From JASFJH01 sp050117725 (GTDB lineage Bacteria; Pseudomonadota; Gammaproteobacteria; AKS1), in the NCBI GenBank assembly GCA_050117725.1, contig JASFME010000048.1, positions 1-12,097 of the forward strand: 12,097 bases of DNA. The letters are read 5' to 3'. The position numbers and the translations under genes were made by a program. The notes beneath the pieces are model-generated. The model did no database searches. It saw only the letters and a list, made by a program, of their open reading frames with translations, and was not told the DNA's origin. Numbering within the stretch: position 1 is the stretch's first letter; every line of letters begins with the position of its first letter. Shown here one piece after another: positions 1 to 9,616 of the stretch.

Positions 1-688
1 GCACCCTTTCTGCATCCAGCGCCGTATCGATGAGTTCCCGGATACTGTGCCATGCCAGTTCCCAGCCGATCTTCACGATCATGACGGCAACGCCGACTGC
101 GGCAATCGCATCAAGGTATTCGAGGCCGGCCATTGCGCCGAGCACACCCACGAAGACGATGACTGAGGAGATGGCATCACTGCGACTGTGCCAGGCATTG
201 GCGCGTAATAACCTGGAACGCATCTTTTTTGCCGCGTGCATCGTGTAGTGATATATCGCTTCCTTGGCGAAAATCGATATCGCCGCCACGACCACGGCCA
301 AGATCCCCGGGTGCAGCAGGCGTTCCGGTTCAAACAGGCGGGCTACTGCATCCCAGGCAATACCGACGGCGACGAGAATGAGTGAGGCACCCAGGCCAAC
401 GGTCATCACGGTTTCGATGCGGGCATGACCATAGGGATGTTCTTCATCGGCCGCCTGGCTGGCATGCCGGGCGGCATACAACACCATGAAATCAGTGGCC
501 AGGTCGGACAGCGAGTGAATACCGTCGGCAATAAGCGCCTGGGAGTGGGAAACATAACCCACCGCAATCTTTGCCACGCCCAGCAGAAAATCAACCAGGC
601 TGCCGATCAGGGTGACACGACGAATCGTGGCGTAACGCGGGTCGTGTTCGTCAGGCATTGGCGCTGGATGTATATGGCTTTGTGCCAT
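1..688 (-). CDS. Cation diffusion facilitator (CDF) family metal transporter, 3' end cut by window
   Basis: This is an inner-membrane divalent metal exporter of the CDF family, which normally exchanges Zn2+, Fe2+ or similar ions for protons. The ATG at 688 lies 2 bp after the upstream tusA-like stop, with a GGAG ribosome site about 9 bases before it. The 229 visible codons show about six hydrophobic segments. The second contains HSLSD (H58, D62) and the fifth HSRSD (H167, D171), matching the paired metal-site motifs of the family. The conserved HPYGHARIE sequence (84-92) sits between the second and third segments. The cytoplasmic C-terminal domain has just begun (ELIDTALDAE) when the window ends. 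The His-Asp/His-Asp ligand set is usually linked to Zn2+ preference over Cd2+, but iron or manganese transport cannot be excluded. It is the last visible gene of an operon with the PP-loop and TusA-like genes. Confidence 0.93.
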   Translation of the reverse strand, partial: MAQSHIHPAPMPDEHDPRYATIRRVTLIGSLVDFLLGVAKIAVGYVSHSQALIADGIHSLSDLATDFMVLYAARHASQAADEEHPYGHARIETVMTVGLGASLILVAVGIAWDAVARLFEPERLLHPGILAVVVAAISIFAKEAIYHYTMHAAKKMRSRLLRANAWHSRSDAISSVIVFVGVLGAMAGLEYLDAIAAVGVAVMIVKIGWELAWHSIRELIDTALDAERV

Positions 689-690
689 GT

Positions 691-921
691 TTATTGTTCT
701 CCGACCCTTACCGTGATGATGACTTCGTCATCCTGCTCTTTTGTTTCTGTTACCTGGTGACCATTGATGCGACACCACGCCGGTATATCATTCAGGGCGC
801 CGGGGTCAGTACAAATCACCTCGAGTGTATCCCCTGCCTCCAGTGTTGCCACCCTGTCCTGGGTACGAATTACCGGCATCGGGCAAATCAGGCGGCGTGC
901 GTCGAGGGTATGATGGGCCAT
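691..921 (-). CDS. TusA-family sulfur carrier protein
   Basis: A 76-residue protein of the TusA (SirA/YeeD) family, cytoplasmic carriers that hold sulfur as a persulfide and pass it to tRNA thiolation, molybdenum cofactor or sulfur-oxidation enzymes. The hallmark CPxP motif is present as CPMP with the sulfur-carrying Cys at residue 13. The second family signature follows as DPGALNDIPAWC (residues 39-50), close to the DP...DIP..C pattern of E. coli TusA. The length is typical. An AAGGTG ribosome site lies just before the ATG. The gene follows the PP-loop ATPase gene by 30 bp and precedes the CDF transporter by 2 bp, so it is probably cotranscribed and translationally coupled. The PP-loop partner suggests sulfur delivery to RNA thiolation, but the TusA family is promiscuous and I do not assign it as the orthologue of E. 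coli tusA. Confidence 0.93.
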   Translation of the reverse strand: MAHHTLDARRLICPMPVIRTQDRVATLEAGDTLEVICTDPGALNDIPAWCRINGHQVTETKEQDDEVIITVRVGEQ

Positions 922-951
922 AACACCTTCTTTATCCTTGTATAGACACGT

Positions 952-1995
952 TTACACGTGCCAGTTTTCCGGTATCTGGTTCGGCGCTAAAGGCTCGACA
1001 TCAATCTGCCGACTCACACCCTGTGTGTTTGTGATCTCGACCGTTACCTTGTCCGCCATGCGGCCCTGACTGTAGCGTGCCGCGATGCGCGCGGCAAACT
1101 CAAGGTCATCGTCTGTCGGTTTACCATCTACCAGCACGAGTGGCCCGGCATGACTGACGGTTTTGATACTGGCAAACTGCTTGCGATAACCGGACAGGAA
1201 ATTGTTCTCGCCTTCTTCACGGCCGACGATCAACTTGTAGTGTTTGGCGGGGCGAATATGACGGCCAACCTTGAGTAACATGATGTCATCAAGCTCGTAA
1301 TCACGATCACCGCGCGCTTCCCACAGGTCGACAAACTTTTTCGAATACTGTTCATCGGTGAGGAAACAGCAACCACCGGCCGGCTGCGCATAATCTTCAA
1401 AGCCCATTTGCCCGGCCATGGCCATTTGCGGCTTGCGGGTACGACCGCTCAGGTCATGCAGTTTTTCACGATCAACCCAGCCTTCACGTTCCGGCAGGGT
1501 CTCCGGTAACAACTTTGCGCACAACGGCCGCAACAGGCGATCACCGGCCCCGGATTCACGCGCCACCACGGGCATTGTGTCCTTGCGTTGTGACATCGGT
1601 CGCTGGCCGATCACCTCGCCGGTAATGATGAAGTCAAAACCGTTTTTGTCGATCCATTCCTGCGCCTTGCGCACCATGAACCCCTTGCAGTCAAGGCACG
1701 GGTTCATGTGCGCGCCGTAACCATGCTTCGGGTTGATGACGATGTCCTTGTATTCTTCGATCACATCGACAATGTGCAGCTTGATGCCAAGCTGTTCCGC
1801 AACCCACAGTGCGTTATTGCGTTTCGGCTTGTTACGATCCTTTTTGCGGATCGCATGGGTATGGCCTTCCACGCAAAAGCCGGTGAAGAAATTAATCCCC
1901 TCGACATGGATACCCTGATCCATGATGGTCCTGGCAGCGAGCATGGAATCGAGTCCACCGGAAATAAGGGCAGCAGCCTTGCGTTGTCTGGTCAT
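952..1995 (-). CDS. PP-loop ATPase, thiouridylase-like (MnmA/ThiI-related)
   Basis: A 347-residue cytoplasmic protein with an N-terminal PP-loop (adenylating ATPase) domain. The nucleotide motif SGGLDS is at residues 12-17. The TGEVIGQRP segment (125-133) is typical of the thiouridylase branch. Cysteines occur where tRNA thiolases keep catalytic or cluster-binding ones: NPCLDCK (C100, C103) and GGCCFLTD (C209, C210). Such proteins activate a tRNA uridine with ATP and replace oxygen with sulfur. The roughly 130-residue C-terminal part has no motif I can name with certainty; it may be an RNA-binding module. It is not a canonical MnmA, since length and cysteine spacing differ, and databases often label relatives tRNA methyl-(thio)uridylase. 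The adjacent TusA-like carrier supports a sulfur-transfer role. No clear ribosome site precedes the ATG at 1995. The exact modified nucleoside is unknown. Confidence 0.88.
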   Translation of the reverse strand: MTRQRKAAALISGGLDSMLAARTIMDQGIHVEGINFFTGFCVEGHTHAIRKKDRNKPKRNNALWVAEQLGIKLHIVDVIEEYKDIVINPKHGYGAHMNPCLDCKGFMVRKAQEWIDKNGFDFIITGEVIGQRPMSQRKDTMPVVARESGAGDRLLRPLCAKLLPETLPEREGWVDREKLHDLSGRTRKPQMAMAGQMGFEDYAQPAGGCCFLTDEQYSKKFVDLWEARGDRDYELDDIMLLKVGRHIRPAKHYKLIVGREEGENNFLSGYRKQFASIKTVSHAGPLVLVDGKPTDDDLEFAARIAARYSQGRMADKVTVEITNTQGVSRQIDVEPLAPNQIPENWHV

Positions 1996-2031
1996 ACGAA
2001 AATTCGAAATCTGTTCAGGGAAAGGGCGGGA

Positions 2032-2040
2032 ATTATAGCA
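2032..2040 (-). promoter_or_regulatory. Extended -10 promoter for the PP-loop/TusA/CDF operon
   Basis: On the minus strand the sequence reads TGCTATAAT, a perfect TATAAT hexamer (2032-2037) preceded by the TGn extension that can replace a -35 box. No good -35 hexamer is seen 17 bases upstream. Transcription would begin near 2025 and give a leader of about 30 nt before the ATG at 1995. Position and orientation fit the operon. It is a sequence-only call. Confidence 0.6.
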
Positions 2041-2087
2041 AACTGTGCCGCCCTGCGAGTGAACCCGGCCCGGAATATGCTATCTAT

Positions 2088-2432
2088 ATGAATATGACAT
2101 CATATTTTCTGAAAACAACGCTGAGCCGGCGCGCCGAGCAGGCGCTTGCCGCGCGCCAGGCACCGCTACGGCTGGAACTCGAGCTGTTCTTCAGCTGCCT
2201 GATCCGCAAACAGCTGCGGGTGGTCGAGACACATCACCGTGATGTCCTGCCGCTCGACTGCGCTGACAGCCGCCTGGAACCGGCTTTTCGGCCGGTGATG
2301 ACGCATACCTGCAGTTTCGACGCACCGCACAGCCTCGAATCCTTCCCGCTTGCACGCCCGGATGCTTTCCGGCCCCGCTGGCTGCGACTTGATTACAAGA
2401 ATGGCCAGTGGCTGGGCGAATTTGGCTATTAA
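2088..2432 (+). CDS. Hypothetical protein, 114 residues
   Basis: I do not recognise this protein family. The product is a small soluble-looking protein with no signal peptide, no membrane segment and no obvious catalytic motif. The N-terminal third is basic and helix-prone (residues 13-42, rich in Arg, Ala and Leu, ending FFSCLIRKQLR). The C-terminus ends in an aromatic stretch, WLRLDYKNGQWLGEFGY. Two cysteines (C36 and C58) and a third near residue 75 are spaced unlike a zinc finger. Codon use matches the neighbouring genes, which supports a real gene. Two starts are possible: ATG 2088 or ATG 2094. No Shine-Dalgarno sequence precedes either. It is divergent from the PP-loop operon and stands 87 bp before glyQ, so it could be cotranscribed with the glycyl-tRNA synthetase genes. 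No function is proposed. Confidence 0.7.
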   Translation: MNMTSYFLKTTLSRRAEQALAARQAPLRLELELFFSCLIRKQLRVVETHHRDVLPLDCADSRLEPAFRPVMTHTCSFDAPHSLESFPLARPDAFRPRWLRLDYKNGQWLGEFGY

Positions 2433-2466
2433 CCGGGCACCTCATGATCTTGCGGCCGTGACAGGC

Positions 2467-2472
2467 TATACT
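2467..2472 (+). promoter_or_regulatory. Possible -10 element before glyQ
   Basis: TATACT matches the sigma-70 -10 consensus at five of six positions and lies about 48 bp before the glyQ start, within the 87-bp gap after the hypothetical gene. No convincing -35 box is found at 16-18 bp. It is a weak candidate for the promoter of the glyQ-to-acyltransferase operon. Confidence 0.3.
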
Positions 2473-2519
2473 TGCGCGCCTGTTAAACATCCATACACAT
2501 ATTAATAAGGAATATCCCC

Positions 2520-3464
2520 GTGACAACCGGTGCCGAAAGCCGTCCCGCTGCGGATGTGAGTACATTTTACGGCCTGATCAGCGCCCTGCAGGCATTCTGG
2601 GCCGAGCAGGGTTGCGCTGTCCTGCAGCCACTCGATATGGAAGTCGGCGCCGGCACCTTCCACCCCGCGACCTTTCTGCATGCGATCGGCCCGGAGCCCT
2701 GGCGCGCGGCCTATGTGCAGCCTTCGCGCCGTCCCACCGATGGCCGCTACGGCGAGAACCCGAACCGCCTGCAGCATTACTACCAGTTCCAGGTCGTGCT
2801 GAAGCCGTCGCCGGCCAATATCCAGGAGCTGTACCTCGACTCGCTGCGCCTGCTCGGCTTTGACCCGCTCGTACATGATATCCGCTTCGTCGAGGACAAC
2901 TGGGAATCACCGACGCTCGGTGCCTGGGGGCTGGGCTGGGAGGTCTGGCTGAACGGCATGGAAGTCACCCAGTTTACCTATTTCCAGCAGGTCGGCGGAC
3001 TCGAATGCCGGCCGGTCATGGGCGAGATCACCTATGGCCTCGAGCGGCTCGCCATGTACCTGCAGGGCGTGGGCAGTGTCTATGACCTGGTCTGGTCAAA
3101 AAGTGAGCAGGGCACCATCAGTTATGGCGATGTGTTCCACCAGAACGAGGTCGAACAATCCACGTACAACTTCGAGCAGGCCGATGTCGAGGCGCTGTTT
3201 GTCTGGTTCGATACCTGTGAGCGGGAGAGCCAGCGCCTGATCGAGGCCGGCCTGCCCTTACCGGCCTACGAACAGGTACTCAAGGCCTCGCATACGTTTA
3301 ACCTGCTCGATGCCCGCCACGCCGTTTCCGTAACCGAGCGCCAGGCCTATATCCTGCGCGTGCGTGCGCTGGCCCGTGCCGTGGCACAGGCCTATTTTGA
3401 TGCCCGCGAGGCACTCGGCTTCCCGATGTGTGATGAGCCAACTTCAGCAGGAGCAGGACAATGA
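2520..3464 (+). CDS. glyQ: Glycine--tRNA ligase alpha subunit
   Basis: The catalytic (alpha) subunit of the bacterial alpha2beta2 glycyl-tRNA synthetase, a class II enzyme that activates glycine with ATP in the cytoplasm. The product has 314 residues; E. coli GlyQ has 303, and the difference is mostly a short N-terminal extension before STFYGLISALQAFW. Highly conserved GlyQ segments are visible: VGAGTFHPATFL, the motif-2-like stretch YVQPSRRPTDGRYGENPNR with its ATP-contacting arginines, GWEVWLNGMEVTQFTYFQQ, and EITYGLERLAMYLQ near the motif-3 position. The start is a GTG at 2520, chosen because AAGGA lies 8 bases before it. The stop overlaps the glyS start in an ATGA, the usual sign of translational coupling for two subunits made in equal amounts. 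It heads a plus-strand operon ending at 7172. Confidence 0.98.
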   Translation: MTTGAESRPAADVSTFYGLISALQAFWAEQGCAVLQPLDMEVGAGTFHPATFLHAIGPEPWRAAYVQPSRRPTDGRYGENPNRLQHYYQFQVVLKPSPANIQELYLDSLRLLGFDPLVHDIRFVEDNWESPTLGAWGLGWEVWLNGMEVTQFTYFQQVGGLECRPVMGEITYGLERLAMYLQGVGSVYDLVWSKSEQGTISYGDVFHQNEVEQSTYNFEQADVEALFVWFDTCERESQRLIEAGLPLPAYEQVLKASHTFNLLDARHAVSVTERQAYILRVRALARAVAQAYFDAREALGFPMCDEPTSAGAGQ

Positions 3465-5542
3465 CCGATACCCATACCCTGCTGGTCGAAATCGGCACCG
3501 AAGAACTGCCGCCCAAGGCCCTGTTACGCCTGTCCGAAGCCTTGACCGGTGGCATCTGCCAGGGACTCAAGGACGCCGGCCTTGCCTTCGGCAGCGTCAG
3601 ACCGTATGCAAGTCCGCGCCGCCTGGCCGTACAGATCGAAAATTTGCAAACCTGTCAGGCCGATCGCGAAGAAACGCGCCGCGGCCCGGCCCTGACCGCC
3701 GCGTTTGGCGAGGATGGTTGCCCGACCAGGGCCGCCGAGGGCTTTGCCCGTTCCTGTGGCGTCAGCGTCGAGGAACTGGAACGGCTCGAAACCGGCAAGG
3801 GTGCCTGGCTCAGCTACACCCTGCAGCAAGCCGGGCAACCGACCAACGTGCTTGTTCCCGACATCGTCCGCCACGCGCTCGACAAGCTGCCGATCCCGAA
3901 ACGCATGCGCTGGGGTGCCGGCGAAGCGGAGTTTGTCCGACCCGTGCACTGGGTTGTGCTCATGTTCGAAGACAAGGTCATCGATACCGAGATCCTTGGG
4001 GTGAAATCGGGCAACACGACCTATGGTCACCGCTTCCATCACCCGGTGGCGATGTCGTTGTTCGAGGCCGATGCCTATGCGCCATTGCTCGAATCACAGG
4101 GCCATGTCATCGCCGATTTTGCCGTGCGCCGCGAGGCCGTGCGTGCCCAGGTCGAGGAGATTGCCGTCAAACACAATGGCAAGGCAATTATCGATGCAGA
4201 GCTGCTTGACGAGGTGACCGCCATGGTGGAATGGCCGGTGGCCGTGCTCGGCAATTTCGACAGACGCTTTCTCGACGTCCCGGCCGAGTGCCTGATCAGC
4301 TCGATGAAGGGCCATCAGAAATACTTCCATATGCTCGATGCCGGCGGCGCCCTCATGCCGCACTTCATCACCGTCAGCAACATCGAGAGCAAGGATATCG
4401 ACAAGGTGCGCGAGGGTAATGAACGCGTGATCCGGCCGCGCCTGACCGATGCCGAATTCTTCTGGCAACAGGACCGCAAGCACGCGCTGGCCGACTCGCT
4501 CGATAAACTCAGGGACGTGATTTTCCAGAAGCAGCTGGGCAGCCTGTATGACAAGGCGACGCGCATCAGCGCGCTGGCCGGCAACATAGCCACATCGCTG
4601 GACAGTGACCCCAGGGCCGCACAACGCGCCGGGCTGCTCGCCAAGTGTGATCTGCATTGCGAGATGGTCTACGAGTTCCCGGAACTGCAGGGCATCATGG
4701 GCCGTTACTATGCGCAGCATGATGGCGAAGGTGATGTGGTCGCGCATGCCATCGAGCAACATTACTGGCCGCGGTTTGCTGGTGACAACCTGCCAGAGCA
4801 TGCGGTCGCGCAAAGCGTTGCCCTGGCCGACAAGCTCGACACGCTTGTCGGCATCTTTGGTATCGGTCTGCCGCCCAGCGGCGACAAGGACCCGTTTGCC
4901 CTGCGCCGCGCCGCGCTCGGTGTGCTGCGTATCCTGCTTGAACTCGATCTCGACCTTGATGTGCATGATTTGATCGAGCAGGCAGCAACGGCTTACCAGC
5001 AGGCCGGTGTGACACTCAACGACAACACAGCAGATGAGGTATTCGACTTCATTCTCGATCGCCTGCCCGTGTACTACGCCAACCAGGACTTTGCCCACGA
5101 TGTCATCGACAGCGTGATCAGCCTGCGGCCGCGCCGCCTCAATGATCTCGATCACCGCCTGCGCGCCGTGGCCGCCTTTATCGAACTGCCGGAAGCAACC
5201 AGCCTGGCCGCCGCCAACAAACGTATCGGCAATATCCTGAAGAAGACCGCCGTGCCGTTGGCCGAACAACCCGACCCGGCCCTGTTTACGGAAGACGCTG
5301 AACGCGCCCTGGCTGCCAGTCTCAAGGCTATGACCGCCAGGGTCATACCGCTTATCGAGGCACGTGATTACACGACCGCGCTGACCCTGCTCGCCGGGCT
5401 GCGCGATGACGTCGATGCGTTTTTTGACAATGTCATGGTCATGGCCGACGATGAAAAGGTACGCAACAACCGGCTTGCCTTGCTCGCTACACTGCATGCG
5501 CTGTTCCTGCGCATTGCCGACCTGTCGCGTTTGCAGGGTTAA
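3461..5542 (+). CDS. glyS: Glycine--tRNA ligase beta subunit
   Basis: The beta subunit of glycyl-tRNA synthetase, which binds tRNA-Gly and is needed for aminoacylation by the GlyQ dimer. The 693-residue length agrees with E. coli GlyS (689). The N-terminus (LLVEIGTEELPPKAL) is the family signature. Further landmarks are YASPRRLAV, the FHHP segment near residue 190, SSMKGHQKYF, an HD-like region with CDLHCEMVYEFPELQGIMG, and IFGIGLPPSGDKDPFALRRAALG. The C-terminal region (VMADDEKVRNNRLALL) resembles the anticodon-binding DALR fold. The ATG at 3461 shares bases with the glyQ stop, with GGAG and AGG just upstream. No frameshift or internal stop is present. A 20-bp gap separates it from the ribosome-site region of the next gene. 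Confidence 0.98.
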   Translation: MTDTHTLLVEIGTEELPPKALLRLSEALTGGICQGLKDAGLAFGSVRPYASPRRLAVQIENLQTCQADREETRRGPALTAAFGEDGCPTRAAEGFARSCGVSVEELERLETGKGAWLSYTLQQAGQPTNVLVPDIVRHALDKLPIPKRMRWGAGEAEFVRPVHWVVLMFEDKVIDTEILGVKSGNTTYGHRFHHPVAMSLFEADAYAPLLESQGHVIADFAVRREAVRAQVEEIAVKHNGKAIIDAELLDEVTAMVEWPVAVLGNFDRRFLDVPAECLISSMKGHQKYFHMLDAGGALMPHFITVSNIESKDIDKVREGNERVIRPRLTDAEFFWQQDRKHALADSLDKLRDVIFQKQLGSLYDKATRISALAGNIATSLDSDPRAAQRAGLLAKCDLHCEMVYEFPELQGIMGRYYAQHDGEGDVVAHAIEQHYWPRFAGDNLPEHAVAQSVALADKLDTLVGIFGIGLPPSGDKDPFALRRAALGVLRILLELDLDLDVHDLIEQAATAYQQAGVTLNDNTADEVFDFILDRLPVYYANQDFAHDVIDSVISLRPRRLNDLDHRLRAVAAFIELPEATSLAAANKRIGNILKKTAVPLAEQPDPALFTEDAERALAASLKAMTARVIPLIEARDYTTALTLLAGLRDDVDAFFDNVMVMADDEKVRNNRLALLATLHALFLRIADLSRLQG

Positions 5543-5563
5543 CCAGAACAAGGAGTGTACGGC

Positions 5564-5896
5564 GTGAGTAACCCGGATTCCTATGACAACATGCTTGCCG
5601 CGGTGCAGGCCTTTCACGACAAGCATGACTTCCAGGCCACCGGTGGTGAGGAGCTCACCTACCGTGTTGCACTCATGTCCGAGGAACTCGGTGAAATTTC
5701 CGCCGCCGTGACCAAGGGCAAGGATGCTGAGCAACTGGCCGAGGAATGTGCCGACCTGTATATATTACTGCTGGGCACGGCGATCTCGGCAGGCTTCGAT
5801 CTGAAACAGGCATTCTGGCAGAAGATGAACAAGATCATGCAACGCGATTCGAAAATGATTAACGGTCGCATCCGGGTCTCGGAATTCAGGGACTGA
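5564..5896 (+). CDS. MazG-like nucleotide pyrophosphohydrolase
   Basis: A 110-residue all-alpha NTP pyrophosphohydrolase of the MazG/phosphoribosyl-ATP pyrophosphatase-like superfamily, which hydrolyses nucleoside triphosphates or related nucleotides to the monophosphate and pyrophosphate. The Mg2+-binding motif is complete: SEELGE (E40, E41, E44) followed by EECADLY (E60, E61, D64), matching the EExxE...ExxD pattern. I placed the start at GTG 5564 because AAGGAG (5550-5555) sits 8 bases before it; an earlier in-frame GTG at 5555 overlaps that ribosome site and is unlikely to be used. The protein is a single short domain, unlike the two-domain MazG of E. coli. It lies between glyS and gmhB with gaps of 21 and 2 bp. 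The substrate is unknown; house-cleaning of abnormal nucleotides is the usual suggestion for the family. Confidence 0.88.
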   Translation: MSNPDSYDNMLAAVQAFHDKHDFQATGGEELTYRVALMSEELGEISAAVTKGKDAEQLAEECADLYILLLGTAISAGFDLKQAFWQKMNKIMQRDSKMINGRIRVSEFRD

Positions 5897-5898
5897 GC

Positions 5899-6456
5899 AT
5901 GAAAATTGTCATCCTGGATCGCGATGGTGTCATCAACAAGGACTCGGATGAGTACATCAAATCCACCGCTGAGTGGCAGCCGTTACCCGGCAGCATCGAG
6001 GCTATAGCGCGGCTCAGCAATGCCGGCTTCCACGTTGTCGTCGCCACCAACCAGTCCGGTATCGCGCGCAAGCTTTTCGACCTGCAGACCCTTAATTCCA
6101 TGCACAACAAAATGCAGCGGCTGGTTGCCGAACACGGTGGCAACATCGACGCGGTGTTTTTCTGCCCGCACGGCCCGAACGACAACTGCGATTGCCGCAA
6201 GCCGAATACCGGCCTGTTAACCGAAATTGCCAGACGCTTTGGCACCAGCCTGCAAGGCGTCCCCTGCATCGGTGACGCCTACCGCGATATTGAAGCGGCC
6301 CGTGCCGTCGGCGCACTGCCAATCCTCGTTCGCACCGGCAAGGGTACACAAACACTGTACAACACCGATAACAACCTTGAAGGCGTGCCGGTTTTCTGTG
6401 ATCTGAATGAGGCGGTTAACGCGATACTTGCCGGCGAACTGCCGCTATATCAATAA
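5899..6456 (+). CDS. gmhB: D-glycero-beta-D-manno-heptose 1,7-bisphosphate 7-phosphatase
   Basis: A cytoplasmic HAD-superfamily phosphatase that removes the 7-phosphate from heptose 1,7-bisphosphate on the path to ADP-heptose for the lipopolysaccharide inner core. The 185-residue length is typical (E. coli GmhB, 191). HAD motif I is LDRDGVIN with nucleophile D7 and acid/base D9; motif II is VATNQSG (T50); motif III includes CRKP (K101); motif IV is IGDAYRD (D126). The family's zinc site is visible as CPHG followed by CDC (C89, H91, C97, C99). The ATG follows the MazG-like stop by 2 bp. A histidinol-phosphatase assignment is disfavoured because the protein stands alone and near an LPS/lipid-type acyltransferase gene, not near his genes. 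Confidence 0.94.
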   Translation: MKIVILDRDGVINKDSDEYIKSTAEWQPLPGSIEAIARLSNAGFHVVVATNQSGIARKLFDLQTLNSMHNKMQRLVAEHGGNIDAVFFCPHGPNDNCDCRKPNTGLLTEIARRFGTSLQGVPCIGDAYRDIEAARAVGALPILVRTGKGTQTLYNTDNNLEGVPVFCDLNEAVNAILAGELPLYQ

Positions 6457-6458
6457 CC

Positions 6459-7168
6459 ATGCTGTTCCTGCGCGCCACGCTGTTCTCTGCCGGCATGATT
6501 GTTTCGACAATCATCTTTGCCTTGTTGTGTCCCCTGACCATAGTGTTCCCGTTTACCGTTCGCTATCGCTTTATCAGCCAATGGCGTCACTTTAACCTGT
6601 GGCTGGCAAAAACCGTGTGTCACATTGACTATGAAATTGCTGGTATCGAAAACCTGCCTGACGAACCGTCTATCGTGTTTTGCAAACACCAGTCTGCCTG
6701 GGAAACCCTGGCGATAGCCCGCTTCCTGCCGCCGCATGTCTGGGTCCTGAAACGTGAACTGCTGTGGGTACCGTTCTTTGGCTGGGGGCTGGCGATGCTT
6801 AAACCGATCGCGATCGACCGCGCGGCCGGGCGGCGTGCCGTAAAACAGATTATCGCGCAAGGTAAACAGCGGCTGGCCGATGGCCAGTGGGTTGTGGTAT
6901 TTCCGGAAGGCACACGGGTCGCGGCCGGACAGCAAAAAAAGTTTGGCATCGGCGGAGCCATCCTCGCCGAGGCCAGTGGCGCGCCGGTCGTGCCGATTGC
7001 GCATAATGCCGGCTACTTCTGGCCTCGCCGCCAGTTCATCAAGCAGCCGGGGACTGTCAAGGTCGTCATCGGCAAACCGATTGCAACACGGGGTCGCAAG
7101 GCTGCCGACATCAATGCCGAGGCAGAAAACTGGATTAACGATACGGTGGCGCAACTTGGCGCCAGCAG

Positions 7169-7172
<4 letters not shown>
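6459..7172 (+). CDS. PlsC-type 1-acyl-sn-glycerol-3-phosphate acyltransferase family protein
   Basis: A 237-residue membrane-associated lysophosphatidic-acid acyltransferase-like protein that would transfer an acyl chain to make phosphatidic acid or a related lipid. A hydrophobic N-terminal segment (about residues 8-32) is the likely membrane anchor. The catalytic box is KHQSAWETL, an HX4E (H77, E82) where the textbook motif is HX4D. The FPEGTR box (E150 to R153) is intact, as is a later VVPIAHNAG block. A gene of this type follows gyrB in the equivalent Pseudomonas region. The start at 6459 is 2 bp after gmhB and has no obvious ribosome site, so translational coupling is likely. Its TAA shares bases with the gyrB stop on the opposite strand. 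An ornithine-lipid or other lyso-lipid acyltransferase role is possible, so I give no gene symbol. Confidence 0.9.
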
Positions 7173-9580
<2,408 letters not shown>

Positions 9581-9607
9581 ACTCGTATCCGTGTCTGTAA
9601 CCTGCGC

Positions 9608-9616
9608 ATTATACCA
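9608..9616 (-). promoter_or_regulatory. Extended -10 promoter for gyrB
   Basis: On the minus strand TGGTATAAT gives a perfect TATAAT (9608-9613) with the TGn extension. The TAA inside it is the recF stop codon. The predicted start near 9601 leaves a leader of about 20 nt before gyrB. A -35 box at the usual spacing is poor. The perfect parS palindrome at 9640-9655 lies at roughly -39 to -54 from this start. Confidence 0.6.

Noticed and set aside
79..594. Short minus-strand open frames in the CDF transporter region
   Set aside because: They are in other frames. The real frame continues unbroken from ATG 688 to the window edge with CDF motifs.
2279..2296. Hairpin ACCGGC-TTTTCG-GCCGGT as a terminator
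   Set aside because: It lies inside the 114-residue gene, has only six-base arms, and is not followed by a T run.
3364..4209. A 281-codon plus-strand open frame overlapping glyQ and glyS
   Set aside because: It is out of frame with both recognised subunits and its Arg/Pro/Cys-rich product is typical of a frame-shifted reading of GC-rich DNA.
5555..5563. Earlier GTG start for the MazG-like gene
   Set aside because: This GTG overlaps the AAGGAG ribosome site. GTG 5564 is 8 bases after that site and is the better start.
4094..5734. A 546-codon open frame on the minus strand opposite glyS
   Set aside because: It lies wholly antisense to the clearly recognised glyS and the start of the MazG-like gene. 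Its peptide shows no family motif, and GC-rich codons opposite a conserved gene commonly leave such a frame open.
6805..6816. Palindrome CGATCGCGATCG
   Set aside because: It lies in the acyltransferase coding sequence at Pro-Ile-Ala-Ile-Asp and is explained by GC-rich codon choice. A single copy gives no sign of a repeated motif.
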